Shown here: positions 33,586 to 42,282 of the stretch, piece by piece
How the letters are laid out: each line of letters begins with the position of its first letter
How positions within the stretch are numbered: the first letter of the stretch is position 1
Source of the DNA: Pseudomonas protegens
Lineage (GTDB): Bacteria > Pseudomonadota > Gammaproteobacteria > Pseudomonadales > Pseudomonadaceae
DNA: 64,000 nt
Reading direction: 5' to 3'
Assembly (NCBI RefSeq): GCF_013407925.2
Contig: NZ_CP060201.1
Coordinates: 5,131,001-5,195,000, forward strand
Program-made: the position numbers and the translations under genes
The notes under the pieces: model-generated
What the model was told of the DNA's origin: nothing
The model's database searches: none
Seen by the model: the letters and a program-made list of their open reading frames with translations, nothing else

Positions 33586-33719
33586 TTTTTTTGAAAAATG
33601 TCTTAATCGGAACCTCTCCGCAGCCTTTCCACTGCTGAAACGCCGCGGTCCCCTTTCAATCACTGACTCCGGGAGGCGCGAGGCCTGCTCACTCAATGGG
33701 CGACAGGCACGCAGAATCA

Positions 33720-34073
33720 ATGGGACGTTTGACTACACATGTTTTGGATGCCGCACATGGCTGCCCCGGCAGCGCTATCAAGGTCGAGCTGTATCGGGTC
33801 GAGGGCGCGCAGCTGGAACTGGTCGCCAGCACCCTGACCAACAGCGATGGTCGCTGCGACAGTCCTTTGCTGCAGGGCGAAGACTACCGTTCCGGGGTCT
33901 ACCAGCTGCAGTTCCATGCCGGTGACTACTACCGCGCCCGAGGCGTGCAACTGCCGCAGCCGGCCTTTCTGGATGTCGTGGTGCTGCGTTTTGGCATCAG
34001 TGCCGAGCAGGAGCACTACCACGTGCCGCTGTTGATCTCGCCTTACAGCTATTCGACCTACAGAGGAAGCTAG
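33720..34073 (+). CDS. uraH: 5-hydroxyisourate hydrolase UraH (transthyretin-like)
   Basis: 117 residues; hydrolyses 5-hydroxyisourate to OHCU. The transthyretin-like family motifs are complete: LTTHVLDAAHGCPGSAI with the catalytic His at the N-terminus, the Arg in the central strand, HYHVPLLISPYSYSTYRGS at the C-terminus. The final YRGS tetrapeptide is the diagnostic active-site signature. Start at ATG 33720 (an in-frame ATG at 33696 is possible). Divergent from puuE, ended by a clear terminator. Confidence 0.95.
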   Translation: MGRLTTHVLDAAHGCPGSAIKVELYRVEGAQLELVASTLTNSDGRCDSPLLQGEDYRSGVYQLQFHAGDYYRARGVQLPQPAFLDVVVLRFGISAEQEHYHVPLLISPYSYSTYRGS

Positions 34074-34117
34074 GACTACCCCCAAGAATCCTGCGCAAAT
34101 AGCTTCTTTTGGTCCTT

Positions 34118-34143
34118 GCCCGCTCACACTGCGGGCTTTTTTT
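34118..34143 (+). terminator. intrinsic terminator after uraH
   Basis: GCCCGC / GCGGGC stem, 7-base loop, then seven T residues. Confidence 0.85.
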
Positions 34144-34275
34144 CGTCCCGCAGAAGGTGCTTGCCGGTTCAGGCGGCCATGGGATGGCTGGCACAAACCC
34201 TGTCAACAACTTGGCAGGGATGTGGCTCTGGCAGCGCTGAACAGCCGCCAGGTTCATCCGGTTCTCTGCATGCAC

Positions 34276-34301
34276 AAAAGCCCCATCCGGCGGGATGGGG
34301 C
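34276..34301 (-). terminator. intrinsic terminator after the second NCS2 permease gene
   Basis: GCCCCATCC (34280-34288) pairs with GGATGGGGC (34293-34301); on the minus strand the stem is followed by TTTTG. Confidence 0.75.
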
Positions 34302-34319
34302 AGGTGAGGCCGGGGCAAC

Positions 34320-35669
34320 TTACAAGAAAATGAACTTGGCGATGAAGATCGCGCACAGCACATACAGGCTGATGGAGATTTCCCTGTGCTTGCCGGTTCC
34401 GGCCTTCAGCACCACATAGGTGATGAAGCCCAGGGCAATGCCGTCGGCAACGGAGAAGGTCAGGGGCATCATGATTGCGGTGACGATGGCCGGAATACTG
34501 TCGGTGGCTTCGTCCCAGTTGATATGGGCCATGCCGCCCATCATCAGCATCGCGACATAGATCAGGGCGCCGGCGGTGGCGTAGGCGGGGATCATGCCCG
34601 CCAGCGGCGCGAAGAACATGGCGGCGATAAACAGCACGCCCACGGTGACGGCGGTCAGGCCGGTGCGCCCGCCGGCCGCCACTCCAGCGGCACTTTCCAC
34701 GTAACTGGTCACCGGCGGTACACCGACCACGGCACCAAAGACGCTGGAGGCGCTGTCCGCCTTGAGGGCTCGGGAAAGGTTCTCGATCTTGCCGTCCGGG
34801 TTGACCAGGCCGGCACGCTGCGCCACGCCCATCAGGGTGCCGGCGGTGTCGAACATGTGCACGAAAAGGAAGGCCAGGACCACGCTGATCATGCTGACGT
34901 TGAATACTCCGGCGATATCCATGGCCATCCAGGTGGGTGCCAGGCTCGGTGGGGTGGAGAGAATACCGTTGTAGTGCACCAGGTCCATGCCCCAGCCGGC
35001 CAGGGTCACGGCGATGATGCTGATCAGGATCGCGCCGAACACCCGGTGGTAGCTGAGCACCGCAATCATCAGAAAGCAGATGGCCGCCAGCAGCGGGCCG
35101 GGTTCGCGCAGGGAGCCGAGCTTGATCAGGGTCGCTGGGCTATCGACGATGATGCCAGCGGTTTTCAGGCCGATCAGGCCGAGAAACAGGCCAACCCCGG
35201 CGCCCATGGCATAGCGCAGGCTCACCGGAATGCTGTTGAGCAGCCATTCACGGACCCTGGACAGGGTCAGGATCATGAACAGCACCCCGGAAATGAACAC
35301 GGCGCCCAGGGCCGTTTCCCAGTGGTAGCCCATGGTGCCGACCACGGTGTAGGTGAAAAAGGCATTCAGGCCCATGCCTGGGGCCAGGCCCACCGGCCAG
35401 TTGGCGTACAGGCCCATCAACAGGCAGCCCAGGGCGGCGGCGATGCAAGTGGCGACGAAGGCGGCGCCATGATCGATACCGGCGTCGGCCATGATGTTGG
35501 GGTTGACGAAGATGATGTAGGCCATGGTGATGAAGGTTGTCAGACCGGCAATCAGCTCGGTCTTCACCGTGGTGCCGTGCAACCTGAGTTTGAAGATGCG
35601 TTCCAGCCAGCCGCTGTTCAGCGAGGGCGAGAGGTCCAGCGGAGAGGCTTCGGATTTGCGGCTTTCCAC
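34320..35669 (-). CDS. NCS2-family purine permease (AzgA/GhxP type)
   Basis: A 449-residue inner-membrane nucleobase symporter with 12-14 helices. It belongs to the second NCS2 branch (adenine, guanine, hypoxanthine permeases such as AdeP/GhxP/PbuG), shown by the N-terminus ERIFKLRLHGTTVKTELIAG, the motif FVNPNIMADAG, and VGVPPVTSYVESAAGVAAGG. It is monocistronic, with a TTGTATACAA palindrome 138 bases upstream, the same site as in the urate genes, so it is probably part of that regulon. Which purine it prefers cannot be read from the sequence. Confidence 0.93.
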   Translation of the reverse strand: MESRKSEASPLDLSPSLNSGWLERIFKLRLHGTTVKTELIAGLTTFITMAYIIFVNPNIMADAGIDHGAAFVATCIAAALGCLLMGLYANWPVGLAPGMGLNAFFTYTVVGTMGYHWETALGAVFISGVLFMILTLSRVREWLLNSIPVSLRYAMGAGVGLFLGLIGLKTAGIIVDSPATLIKLGSLREPGPLLAAICFLMIAVLSYHRVFGAILISIIAVTLAGWGMDLVHYNGILSTPPSLAPTWMAMDIAGVFNVSMISVVLAFLFVHMFDTAGTLMGVAQRAGLVNPDGKIENLSRALKADSASSVFGAVVGVPPVTSYVESAAGVAAGGRTGLTAVTVGVLFIAAMFFAPLAGMIPAYATAGALIYVAMLMMGGMAHINWDEATDSIPAIVTAIMMPLTFSVADGIALGFITYVVLKAGTGKHREISISLYVLCAIFIAKFIFL

Positions 35670-35806
35670 AGCGAGTACTCCTCAAGAGTTTTATTGTTTT
35701 TTCCAGAACCGGGCATCAGAGGGTGGGCGGCGGCTCTTTGAGGCAGGCAGGGCTTGTGGGGATTGTTGACTTTTAGGTCAAGAACTCACACGGGCGAATT
35801 ATGCTT

Positions 35807-35816
35807 TTGTATACAA
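35807..35816. promoter_or_regulatory. TTGTATACAA operator-like palindrome (NCS2 permease promoter region)
   Basis: Perfect palindrome flanked by T and A (TTTGTATACAAA), in an AT-rich stretch upstream of the permease start at 35669. Confidence 0.6.
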
Positions 35817-35953
35817 AGAAAGCAAATAATGTTTTTGCTTTTGTGTGCGAAAAATCTGAGGGCGCGGCTATATGCCGGCCCCTGCTTATGCCTTGGGGTC
35901 GACTGCCGTGTGTGCGGTGGACGCCGCCCGAGCGGGCGGCGAGGGCGGGCAGG

Positions 35954-36397
35954 TCAGTGGTCTGCGGTTTTTCCGGCCAGGGCCTGGTTCACCGCCAGCC
36001 AGCCGTCGACGGCGTTTTCTCCAGCTTCGCTGAAGGCGCGCTGCAGCAGCTTGACCTGCTCGCGGCGCAAGGATTGTTCGAAACGCGCACCATCGGCGCT
36101 CAACTGCAGCAGGCGTTTTCGTTTGTCGCTGTCCGGGGCAACGCTGTCCACCAGGTGCATTTCCATGAGTTGGCGCAACGGCGTGTTCAACGCCTGCTTG
36201 CTCACACCCAGCAGGTTGAGCAGTTCTTTCACGCTCAGGCCCGGGTAGCGCGCAATGAAGAACACGATGCGTTGGTGCACGCGACTCAGGCCGCGGCGTT
36301 CGAGCATTTCGTCGGCCTTGGCAGTGAAGGCTTGATAGCCAAAGAAGAAGGCCTCCATGGCGGCTTGTTGCGAGGTCTGGTTTTTAAGGTCAAGCAT
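35954..36397 (-). CDS. MarR-family transcriptional regulator
   Basis: About 147 residues from ATG 36397. The winged helix-turn-helix lies at about residues 50-110 (GLSVKELLNLLGVSKQALNT, PLRQLMEMHLVDSVAPDSDK), the classical MarR core, with helical dimerisation arms at both ends. It should be a dimeric repressor. It is divergent from the aminotransferase gene, with a 20-bp near-direct repeat present twice in between; one copy overlaps its own start codon, which implies autoregulation. Confidence 0.88.
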   Translation of the reverse strand: MLDLKNQTSQQAAMEAFFFGYQAFTAKADEMLERRGLSRVHQRIVFFIARYPGLSVKELLNLLGVSKQALNTPLRQLMEMHLVDSVAPDSDKRKRLLQLSADGARFEQSLRREQVKLLQRAFSEAGENAVDGWLAVNQALAGKTADH

Positions 36398-36449
36398 ATT
36401 GACGTATCTGCGAGAGTCGGCGTAATTTCGGTCAAGCAGTTTGACGTAT
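36388..36449. promoter_or_regulatory. duplicated MarR-type operator
   Basis: Two 20-bp copies (36388-36407 and 36430-36449) differing at two positions, 42 bp apart (four helical turns). Each contains an inverted repeat TCAA-N5-TTGA. The first overlaps the MarR start codon; the second is 30 bases before the aminotransferase ATG. Confidence 0.7.
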
Positions 36450-36479
36450 TTTCTCCCTCCTTCGCTAGCGGTGATCTCC

Positions 36480-37646
36480 ATGGCTTTCTCCGAACGTGTA
36501 TCGCGCCTCAAAAGCTCCCTGATCCGTGAAATCCTGGCAGCGGCCCAGCGCCCGGAAGTGATGTCGTTCGCTGGAGGCCTGCCGGCCGAAGTGATGCTGC
36601 CCAAGGTGCAGTGGCAAGATATGCCGCTGTCCATGGGGCAGTACGGCATGAGTGAAGGCGAGCCGCAGTTGCGCGAGGCCCTGGCCGCCGAGGCGCGCAA
36701 GCTGGGGGTGCCCTGTGAGGCGGGTCAGGTCCTGGTGGTCAGCGGCTCCCAGCAGACCCTCGATCTGGCGGCCAAGCTCTACATCGACAAGGGCACGCGG
36801 ATCATGCTGGAGGCCCCGACCTACCTGGCGGCCCTGCAGATCTTCCAGCTGTTCGGTGCCGACTGCCTGACGGTGCCTCTGGAGGCTGACGGTCCGGACC
36901 TGGCGCAGATGCGCGCCGGCCTGGAACAGCATCGTCCGGCGTTCGTCTACCTGATTCCGACCTTCCAGAATCCGTCGGGCGTGCGCTACAGCCAGGGCAA
37001 GCGCGCAGCCGTGGCGGCGTTGCTGGACGAGTTCGGGGTCACCCTGATCGAGGACGAGCCCTATCGCGAGCTGACTTTCGATGCTGGCAGCGCCACGCCG
37101 ATTGTCAGTCGTCTGCAGAAGGCCAGCTGGATCTATACCGGCACGGTGTCGAAAACCCTGCTCCCGGGATTGCGGGTCGGCTACCTGATTGCCAGCCCGG
37201 ATCTGTTCCCCCATCTGCTGCGTCTGAAACAGTCGGCTGACCTGCACACCAACCGCGTCGGCCAGTGGCAGGCCATGCAATGGATCGGCAGCCAGCAGTA
37301 CCAGCAGCACCTGGATGAGCTGCGCAGTTTCTACCGCCAGCGCCGGGATGCTTTCCAGGCGGCCTTGCATGGCCATTTCGCCGATCTGGCGGATTGGCAG
37401 GTGCCCGAGGGCGGTCTGTTTTTCTGGTTGAGCTTGAAACAGCCCCTGGATACCCGCACGTTGCTCAAGTCGGCGTTGGAGCAGGACGTGACTTTTATGC
37501 CCGGCGAACCGTTCTTCACTGAACCGGAGCGCAATCTTGGGCATCTGCGGCTGAATTTCAGCCATATCGATCCGGCGCGGCTGGACGAAGGCCTCAAGCG
37601 GCTGGCCACCGTGATACGTCAAGCACAGGCTGCACAGGCAGCCTAA
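36480..37646 (+). CDS. PLP-dependent aminotransferase (fold type I, 2-aminoadipate/LysN-like)
   Basis: A 388-residue cytoplasmic transaminase. Typical elements: SFAGGLPAEVMLP near the N-terminus, SGSQQTLDLAAKL, IPTFQNPSGVRYS, IEDEPYRELTF, and the Schiff-base lysine in GTVSKTLLPGLRVGY (about residue 220). This is the MocR/LysN/KAT-II-like branch of class I aminotransferases without a DNA-binding domain. The donor amino acid is not determinable here. It is divergent from the MarR gene and followed 10 bp later by a glutathione S-transferase. Confidence 0.9.
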   Translation: MAFSERVSRLKSSLIREILAAAQRPEVMSFAGGLPAEVMLPKVQWQDMPLSMGQYGMSEGEPQLREALAAEARKLGVPCEAGQVLVVSGSQQTLDLAAKLYIDKGTRIMLEAPTYLAALQIFQLFGADCLTVPLEADGPDLAQMRAGLEQHRPAFVYLIPTFQNPSGVRYSQGKRAAVAALLDEFGVTLIEDEPYRELTFDAGSATPIVSRLQKASWIYTGTVSKTLLPGLRVGYLIASPDLFPHLLRLKQSADLHTNRVGQWQAMQWIGSQQYQQHLDELRSFYRQRRDAFQAALHGHFADLADWQVPEGGLFFWLSLKQPLDTRTLLKSALEQDVTFMPGEPFFTEPERNLGHLRLNFSHIDPARLDEGLKRLATVIRQAQAAQAA

Positions 37647-37656
37647 GGGGAGGGCC

Positions 37657-38259
37657 ATGTACAAGGTTTACGGCGATTACCGTTCGGGCAACTGCTACAA
37701 GATCAAGCTGATGCTCAATCTGCTGGGGCTGCCTTATGAATGGCAGGCGGTGGACATTCTCGGAGGCGATACCCAGACCGAGGCTTTCCTGGCGAAAAAT
37801 CCCAACGGCAAGATCCCGGTGTTGGAGCTGGAGGACGGCACCTGCCTGTGGGAGTCCAACGCGATTCTCAACTTTCTCGCCGATGGCAGCGAGTTCCTGC
37901 CCAGCGAACCGCGCCTGCGTACCCAGGTTCTGCAATGGCAATTCTTCGAGCAATACAGCCATGAGCCCTATATCGCCGTGGCGCGTTTTATCCAAGTCTA
38001 TGAAGGCTTGCCCGAAGCGCGCCGGGAGGAATACCTGAAGTTGCACAAGCGCGGCTACAAGGCACTGGATGTGATGGAAAAGCAGTTGAGCCGCACGCCC
38101 TACCTGGTGGGCGAGCACTATTCCATTGCCGATATCGCGCTCTATGCCTACACCCATGTGGCCCATGAAGGCGGCTTCGACCTGGCCCGATACCCGGGCA
38201 TCCAGGCCTGGATCCAGCGAGTGCAGAGCCATCCGCGGCATGTCGGGATGTTCGATTGA
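37657..38259 (+). CDS. glutathione S-transferase family protein
   Basis: A 200-residue cytosolic GST. The thioredoxin-like N-terminal domain has YGDYRSGNCYKIKLML (Ser near residue 10 as likely glutathione contact), the cis-Pro loop NPNGKIPVLE and the ESNAIL motif. The C-terminal helical domain contains YLVGEHYSIADIALYAY (N-capping box). GGGGAGGG precedes the ATG by 2-3 bases. It is the second gene of the aminotransferase operon. Confidence 0.92.
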   Translation: MYKVYGDYRSGNCYKIKLMLNLLGLPYEWQAVDILGGDTQTEAFLAKNPNGKIPVLELEDGTCLWESNAILNFLADGSEFLPSEPRLRTQVLQWQFFEQYSHEPYIAVARFIQVYEGLPEARREEYLKLHKRGYKALDVMEKQLSRTPYLVGEHYSIADIALYAYTHVAHEGGFDLARYPGIQAWIQRVQSHPRHVGMFD

Positions 38260-38284
38260 GCGGATTTTTCGAGGGGGCAACTGA

Positions 38285-38306
38285 CCCGGGACGGCATCGT
38301 CCCGGG
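38285..38306. terminator. convergent hairpin between GST and glutaredoxin genes
   Basis: CCCGGGACG / CGTCCCGGG, a 9-bp perfect stem with a 4-base loop (GCAT), no T-run. Both genes end here. Confidence 0.5.
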
Positions 38307-38314
38307 CAGTGGCT

Positions 38315-38686
38315 TCAGGCCGCCGAGAAACGCTGGTTCAGGTAGTCGATGATCACCTTGGATTCATACATCCAGGTGGTCTGGCCGTTCTCTTCGATCC
38401 GCAGGCACGGCACCTTGATCTTGCCGCCCTGTTCCAGCAGGGTCTGGCGATCCTGCTCGTTGTTCTTGGCGTCACGCAGGGCCACCGGTACGTTCAGGCG
38501 GTGCAGGGTGCGGCGGGTCTTCACGCAGAACGGGCAGGCGTGGAACTGATACAGGGTCAGGCCCTTGGCCGCCGCATCGACGCTCGCCTGAGCGGCAGCT
38601 GTGCGCTGTTGCTTGCGCGGGCGGGTGATGAAGTCGATGAAAATGATGAGTTGACCCAGGCCGACTCGCAGCGCTTTGACGATCAC
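38315..38686 (-). CDS. glutaredoxin-like protein
   Basis: 123 residues, GTG start. The N-terminal ~25 residues are hydrophobic and basic (LGQLIIFIDFITRPRKQQR), possibly a membrane anchor, followed by a glutaredoxin fold with active site FHACPFCVKTRRTL (about residues 49-62), and the substrate-binding VPCLRI cis-Pro loop. It should reduce disulfides with glutathione. It stands alone, downstream of the folE terminator. Confidence 0.9.
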   Translation of the reverse strand: MIVKALRVGLGQLIIFIDFITRPRKQQRTAAAQASVDAAAKGLTLYQFHACPFCVKTRRTLHRLNVPVALRDAKNNEQDRQTLLEQGGKIKVPCLRIEENGQTTWMYESKVIIDYLNQRFSAA

Positions 38687-38742
38687 GGTATTGCCTCTTG
38701 CCCATGAATGAAGGGGCGGCAGCTTACCTGATTTTGCCGGGC

Positions 38743-38773
38743 GAAAAAAAACCGGCGATCATCGCCGGTTTTT
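38743..38773 (-). terminator. intrinsic terminator after folE (bidirectional form)
   Basis: ACCGGCGAT / ATCGCCGGT stem with A-run on one side and T-run on the other; on the minus strand it follows the folE stop by about 15 bases. Confidence 0.85.
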
Positions 38774-38787
38774 TTACTTGCAGCCTG

Positions 38788-39333
38788 TTACTTGATCAGG
38801 CTGAGGAACTCGCTGCGGGTAGCGGCATTCTCGCGGAACTCGCCCAGCATCACCGACGTGATCATCGACGAGTTCTGCTTCTCCACACCGCGCATCATCA
38901 TGCACATGTGCTTGGCCTCGATCACCACGGCAACGCCCAGGGCACCGGTCACTTGCTGAACGGCGTCGGCGATCTGCCGGCTGAGGTTTTCCTGGATCTG
39001 CAGGCGACGGGCATACATGTCGACGATGCGCGCTACTTTCGACAGTCCCAGGACCTTGCCGCTGGGAATGTAGGCGACGTGCGCCTTGCCGATAAACGGC
39101 AGCAGGTGGTGTTCGCACAGCGAGTAGAGCTCGATGTCCTTGACCAGCACCATTTCGCTGTTGTCGGAGCTGAACAAGGCACCGTTGGTGACCTCTTCCA
39201 GGGTTTGGGCATAACCGCGGCAAAGGTACTGCATGGCTTTGGCGGCACGCTTGGGCGTGTCGAGCAGGCCCTCGCGGGAGACGTCCTCGCCCAATTGGCC
39301 GAGGATCGCGGTGTAATTCTGTTCCAGGGACAT
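38788..39333 (-). CDS. folE: GTP cyclohydrolase I
   Basis: A 181-residue type IA enzyme that makes 7,8-dihydroneopterin triphosphate, the first step of folate (and queuosine) synthesis. The zinc ligands and active site are intact: Cys/His in [18 protein letters not shown], then [18 protein letters not shown] and the second zinc Cys region near [10 protein letters not shown]. Length is normal. Pseudomonads may carry more than one folE; this copy sits beside the Smr gene. Confidence 0.95.
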   Translation of the reverse strand: MSLEQNYTAILGQLGEDVSREGLLDTPKRAAKAMQYLCRGYAQTLEEVTNGALFSSDNSEMVLVKDIELYSLCEHHLLPFIGKAHVAYIPSGKVLGLSKVARIVDMYARRLQIQENLSRQIADAVQQVTGALGVAVVIEAKHMCMMMRGVEKQNSSMITSVMLGEFRENAATRSEFLSLIK

Positions 39334-39410
39334 GAAACTACCTGTGGGATTTTACGCAAAGGGCAAGGGTACGGTGGCGGACCCGACGCTGCAAGCGTGA
39401 TGCAGCGGCT

Positions 39411-39968
39411 TTATTCGTCACGGCCTTCCATCATGGTGCGTTTGAGCATCACGTAAAGTGCACCGGTGCCGCCGTGTTTGGCCTGGCACGAGGTGAAGCC
39501 CAACACCTGGGGATGCTGGCGCAACCAGGTGTTGACGTGGCTCTTGATCATCGGGCGCTTGCCGTCCAGACGCACGGCCTTGCCGTGGGTGACCCGTACA
39601 CAGCGGATTTCGAATTTGGTGGCTTCAGCGAGAAATGCCCAGAGGGTTTCCCGGGCCTTTTCCACGGTCATGCCGTGCAGGTCGAGGCTGCCTTCGAAAG
39701 GGATCTGGCCGATTTTCAGCTTGCGCATCTGGCTTTCCTGAACCCCGTCGCGGGCCCACATCAGCTCATCTTCCGGCCCCACATCGATGACGAACTGATC
39801 GGACAGCCCATCCACCGTGGTGGTTTCGCTGCGCACGGTGGCGGCCTGGCGCAGCTTGGCGATCTGCGCGCGGTCAGCCTTGGGTTTGCCTGTGTCGGCA
39901 CGGTCGTGCTTGATCGGCTTGACGCCGCGGATCTCGTTTTTGAACAGGGAAAAATCGTCGTCTTGCAT
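39411..39968 (-). CDS. Smr-domain DNA endonuclease-like protein
   Basis: 185 residues. An N-terminal basic region (about 1-90) is followed by a Smr domain (about 95-180) with LDLHGMTVEKARETL, the VTHGKA motif (normally HGxG-like) and CQAKHGGTGALYVML. Such stand-alone Smr proteins (YdaL/SmrA/B type) bind nucleic acid; SmrB cleaves mRNA at collided ribosomes in E. coli, SmrA-type function is less clear. It lies upstream of folE on the same strand with a 78-bp gap. Confidence 0.88.
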   Translation of the reverse strand: MQDDDFSLFKNEIRGVKPIKHDRADTGKPKADRAQIAKLRQAATVRSETTTVDGLSDQFVIDVGPEDELMWARDGVQESQMRKLKIGQIPFEGSLDLHGMTVEKARETLWAFLAEATKFEIRCVRVTHGKAVRLDGKRPMIKSHVNTWLRQHPQVLGFTSCQAKHGGTGALYVMLKRTMMEGRDE

Positions 39969-40042
39969 GTCAGCCTCCGCGAAGGGCGGCTAGTTTACCC
40001 AACTCGGTACGCCTTCAGGCGTGCAAATCGCGCCCAGATGCG

Positions 40043-40363
40043 TCAGTCGTGTTTTTTCATCAGGTGTGGCGCCATGTTCAGCGCCAGGGGCTGACGCATG
40101 CGCCGCCGGCAACGCCGCCACAGGCGAACCCCGACATACAGCAGTAACAGGCCAACCGCCAGAATCACCGCCGACCCCGCCGGGCTGGCATTGAGTTCTC
40201 CCAGCGCCGGAGCGCGGCCCAGCAGGCTGGCCGCACCCGCCATCGCCAGCAGTACGCCGAATGTCGCCAGCAATGCGGAGAATCCCGCCCCCAGGCGCAA
40301 TCGCCAGTTTCGCGGGCTTTTGGGCCGCAACCGGCGTGCGTCAAAACCATCGGATATCTTCAT
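40043..40363 (-). CDS. small two-helix membrane protein
   Basis: 106 residues from ATG 40363, preceded by a strong GAGGAAGG. There are two hydrophobic segments (about 26-50 and 63-84) followed by a cluster of arginines (RLWRRCRRRMR), so the C-terminus is probably cytoplasmic. No domain recognised. Located between the cysteine-hydrolase-like gene and the Smr gene, all on the minus strand. Confidence 0.72.
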   Translation of the reverse strand: MKISDGFDARRLRPKSPRNWRLRLGAGFSALLATFGVLLAMAGAASLLGRAPALGELNASPAGSAVILAVGLLLLYVGVRLWRRCRRRMRQPLALNMAPHLMKKHD

Positions 40364-40492
40364 TCCGACCTTCCTCAATGGGTATCGGCCCTTCGACCGG
40401 GAGTTGACCGGGTGGTTCCTGAGGCTAAGGCAATTGCTGCAAATGCGAGGCGTTTATGGATGAGCGGCCCGCCAGCCGCTCACCAGGGCTGA

Positions 40493-41083
40493 TCAGATCA
40501 GGCTTGCGGTCTGGGCGAGGGTGGCGAAGTTGTCGGCCATGATCGCCATTTCGGTCTGCTGAACATGCTCGGCACTGAGGATGCCGCCCTTGTAGGGCAG
40601 GTCGCGGGTGGCGCAGGCGTCTTCCACCAGGGTGCAACGGAAACCCAGGTTCTTCGCAGCCCGCACGGTGGTGCTGACGCTGGAATGGCTCATGAAGCCG
40701 GCGACGATCAGGTCCAGGGAGCCCAGATCCTGCAGGCGTTTTTCCAGTTCGGTGCCGTGGAAGGCGCTGGGCAGCAGCTTGCCGATGATGGTTTCGTCGC
40801 CTTGCGGCTCAAGCCCGGGGATGAATTCGCCGCGTTCGCCCTGGGGGTCGAACAGGCCGCCGACGGTGCCGAGATGGCGCACGTGCACGATGGGCCGGCC
40901 GGCAGCGCGGGCTGCAGCCAGCAGTTGACCGATGTTGGCCACTGCCTTGTCCATGCCGGACAGGGCCAGGGGACCGCTGAGGTACTCTTTTTGGGCGTCG
41001 ATGATCACAAGGGTCGCGTGGCTCAAATTGGCCGCTGCATAACCACGACCGCTGAGTTGAAACATCGTCTTTGGAACGGACAT
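40493..41083 (-). CDS. isochorismatase-fold hydrolase lacking the usual catalytic Cys
   Basis: 196 residues; AGGAG nine bases before the ATG. The isochorismatase/cysteine-hydrolase fold is evident: VIIDAQKEYLSGP with the catalytic Asp, the Lys in IIGKLLPSAFHGT, and GFMSHSSVSTTVRAAKNLG near residue 135. In amidohydrolase members this last motif reads MTHMCVxTTVR, with the nucleophilic Cys; here the position is Ser. EntB/PhzD-type isochorismatases also lack this Cys, so it may hydrolyse a vinyl ether or be a Ser variant or inactive. Often annotated simply as 'cysteine hydrolase', which the sequence does not support. Confidence 0.85.
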   Translation of the reverse strand: MSVPKTMFQLSGRGYAAANLSHATLVIIDAQKEYLSGPLALSGMDKAVANIGQLLAAARAAGRPIVHVRHLGTVGGLFDPQGERGEFIPGLEPQGDETIIGKLLPSAFHGTELEKRLQDLGSLDLIVAGFMSHSSVSTTVRAAKNLGFRCTLVEDACATRDLPYKGGILSAEHVQQTEMAIMADNFATLAQTASLI

Positions 41084-41323
41084 TCTGGGGCTCCTGTGAG
41101 TGGGGCTTTTGCGACATTGTCCTCTGGCAGAGCGCTTCTGTGAATCGCTACTAACGTAAGGTGCGCCGTTGTTGGCCTGCAGCCTTGTCAAGAGGGGCAA
41201 GGTATTGACCTTCGAGCGGCAAAACCTGCGTAGCGGCCGCTTGCCTGCCTGCGGTTTTTCATTCGTCGTCGGCGGGCGTTTTGGCTGGTAGTATTGCCGG
41301 TCGTTTTGTCAGGAGTCTGTCCC

Positions 41324-42232
41324 GTGATCACTTCCCGCCTGCGCACCTTGCGCGACCATATCCGCTGGGCTGTCAGCCGCTTTCATGGGGAGGATCTGTT
41401 CTTCGGCCATGGCACCGACAATGCCTGGGACGAGGCCCGCCAACTGGTGCTCGGTGCCTTGCACCTGCCTTGGGAAATTGCCGACAGCTACCTGGACTGC
41501 GCGCTGGAAGAGGACGAGCTGGCCCATCTGCAGCACCTGCTCAAGCGCCGTATCGAAGAGCGTGTGCCCACGGCCTACCTGTTGGGCGAGGCCTGGTTCT
41601 GCGGCATGTCGTTCATTGTCGATGAGCGGGTGCTGATTCCCCGTTCACCCATTGGCGAACTGATCGAAAAACGCTTTGAACCCTGGCTGGGCAACGAGCC
41701 GGCGCGGATTCTCGACTTGTGTACCGGCTCCGGTTGCATCGGTATCGCCTGCGCCTACGAGTTCCGCGACGCCGAAGTGGTGCTGGCCGACCTGTCCTTC
41801 GAAGCGCTGGAAGTGGCCAACCAGAACATCGAGCGTCACGGCGTCGACGAGCGAGTGTTCACCGTGCAGGGCGATGGCTTCGATGGCTTGCCGGGACAGC
41901 GCTTCGACTTGATCGTGTCCAACCCGCCTTATGTCGATGCCGAAGACTTTGCCGACATGCCGGACGAATACCAGCATGAACCCGAGCTGGGCCTGGCTTG
42001 CGGCGACGATGGCCTGAACCTGGTGCGCCGCATGCTGGCCGAAGCCGCTGATCATCTGACCGAGAAGGGCTTGCTGATCGTCGAAGTGGGCAACAGTCAG
42101 GTTCATGTCGAGGCGCTGTACCCCGAAGTCGACTTCGCCTGGCTCGACTTCGAGCGCGGCGGTCACGGCGTGTTCATGCTCACGGCGGAGCAGTGCCGCG
42201 AGCATCAGGCACTCTTTGCTTCGCGCGTTTGA
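41324..42232 (+). CDS. prmB: 50S ribosomal protein L3 glutamine methyltransferase
   Basis: 302 residues from a GTG start with AGGAG eight bases upstream. The N-terminal helical domain is followed by an AdoMet-dependent methyltransferase fold with [18 protein letters not shown] (motif I) and the N-glutamine methylation motif [10 protein letters not shown]. The early [15 protein letters not shown] segment distinguishes PrmB from PrmC. It methylates Gln150 of ribosomal protein L3 (E. coli numbering). It precedes aroC in many gammaproteobacteria, here with two minus-strand genes in between. Confidence 0.94.
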   Translation: MITSRLRTLRDHIRWAVSRFHGEDLFFGHGTDNAWDEARQLVLGALHLPWEIADSYLDCALEEDELAHLQHLLKRRIEERVPTAYLLGEAWFCGMSFIVDERVLIPRSPIGELIEKRFEPWLGNEPARILDLCTGSGCIGIACAYEFRDAEVVLADLSFEALEVANQNIERHGVDERVFTVQGDGFDGLPGQRFDLIVSNPPYVDAEDFADMPDEYQHEPELGLACGDDGLNLVRRMLAEAADHLTEKGLLIVEVGNSQVHVEALYPEVDFAWLDFERGGHGVFMLTAEQCREHQALFASRV

Positions 42233-42241
42233 GTGATGAGC

Positions 42242-42260
42242 GGCCCGCGTAAGGCGGGCC
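42242..42260 (+). terminator. hairpin after prmB
   Basis: GGCCCGC / GCGGGCC stem within 10 bases of the stop codon, followed by only TT. Probably serves both convergent genes. Confidence 0.45.
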
Positions 42261-42282
42261 TTGAGCAATCAGTGGGTGCGAC

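Larger units (their letters stand above)
33295..33719. other. divergent purine-gene intergenic region (425 bp)
   Basis: AT-richer than its surroundings; separates puuE (leftward) from uraH (rightward). It contains two palindromic operator-like sites (33381 and 33576). No gene recognised. An early ATG at 33696 in frame with uraH is possible but less likely. Confidence 0.6.

Noticed and set aside
36441..36479. An upstream in-frame start for the aminotransferase at 36441
   Set aside because: It would begin inside the second MarR operator repeat and add residues absent from the usual N-terminus; ATG 36480 fits better.
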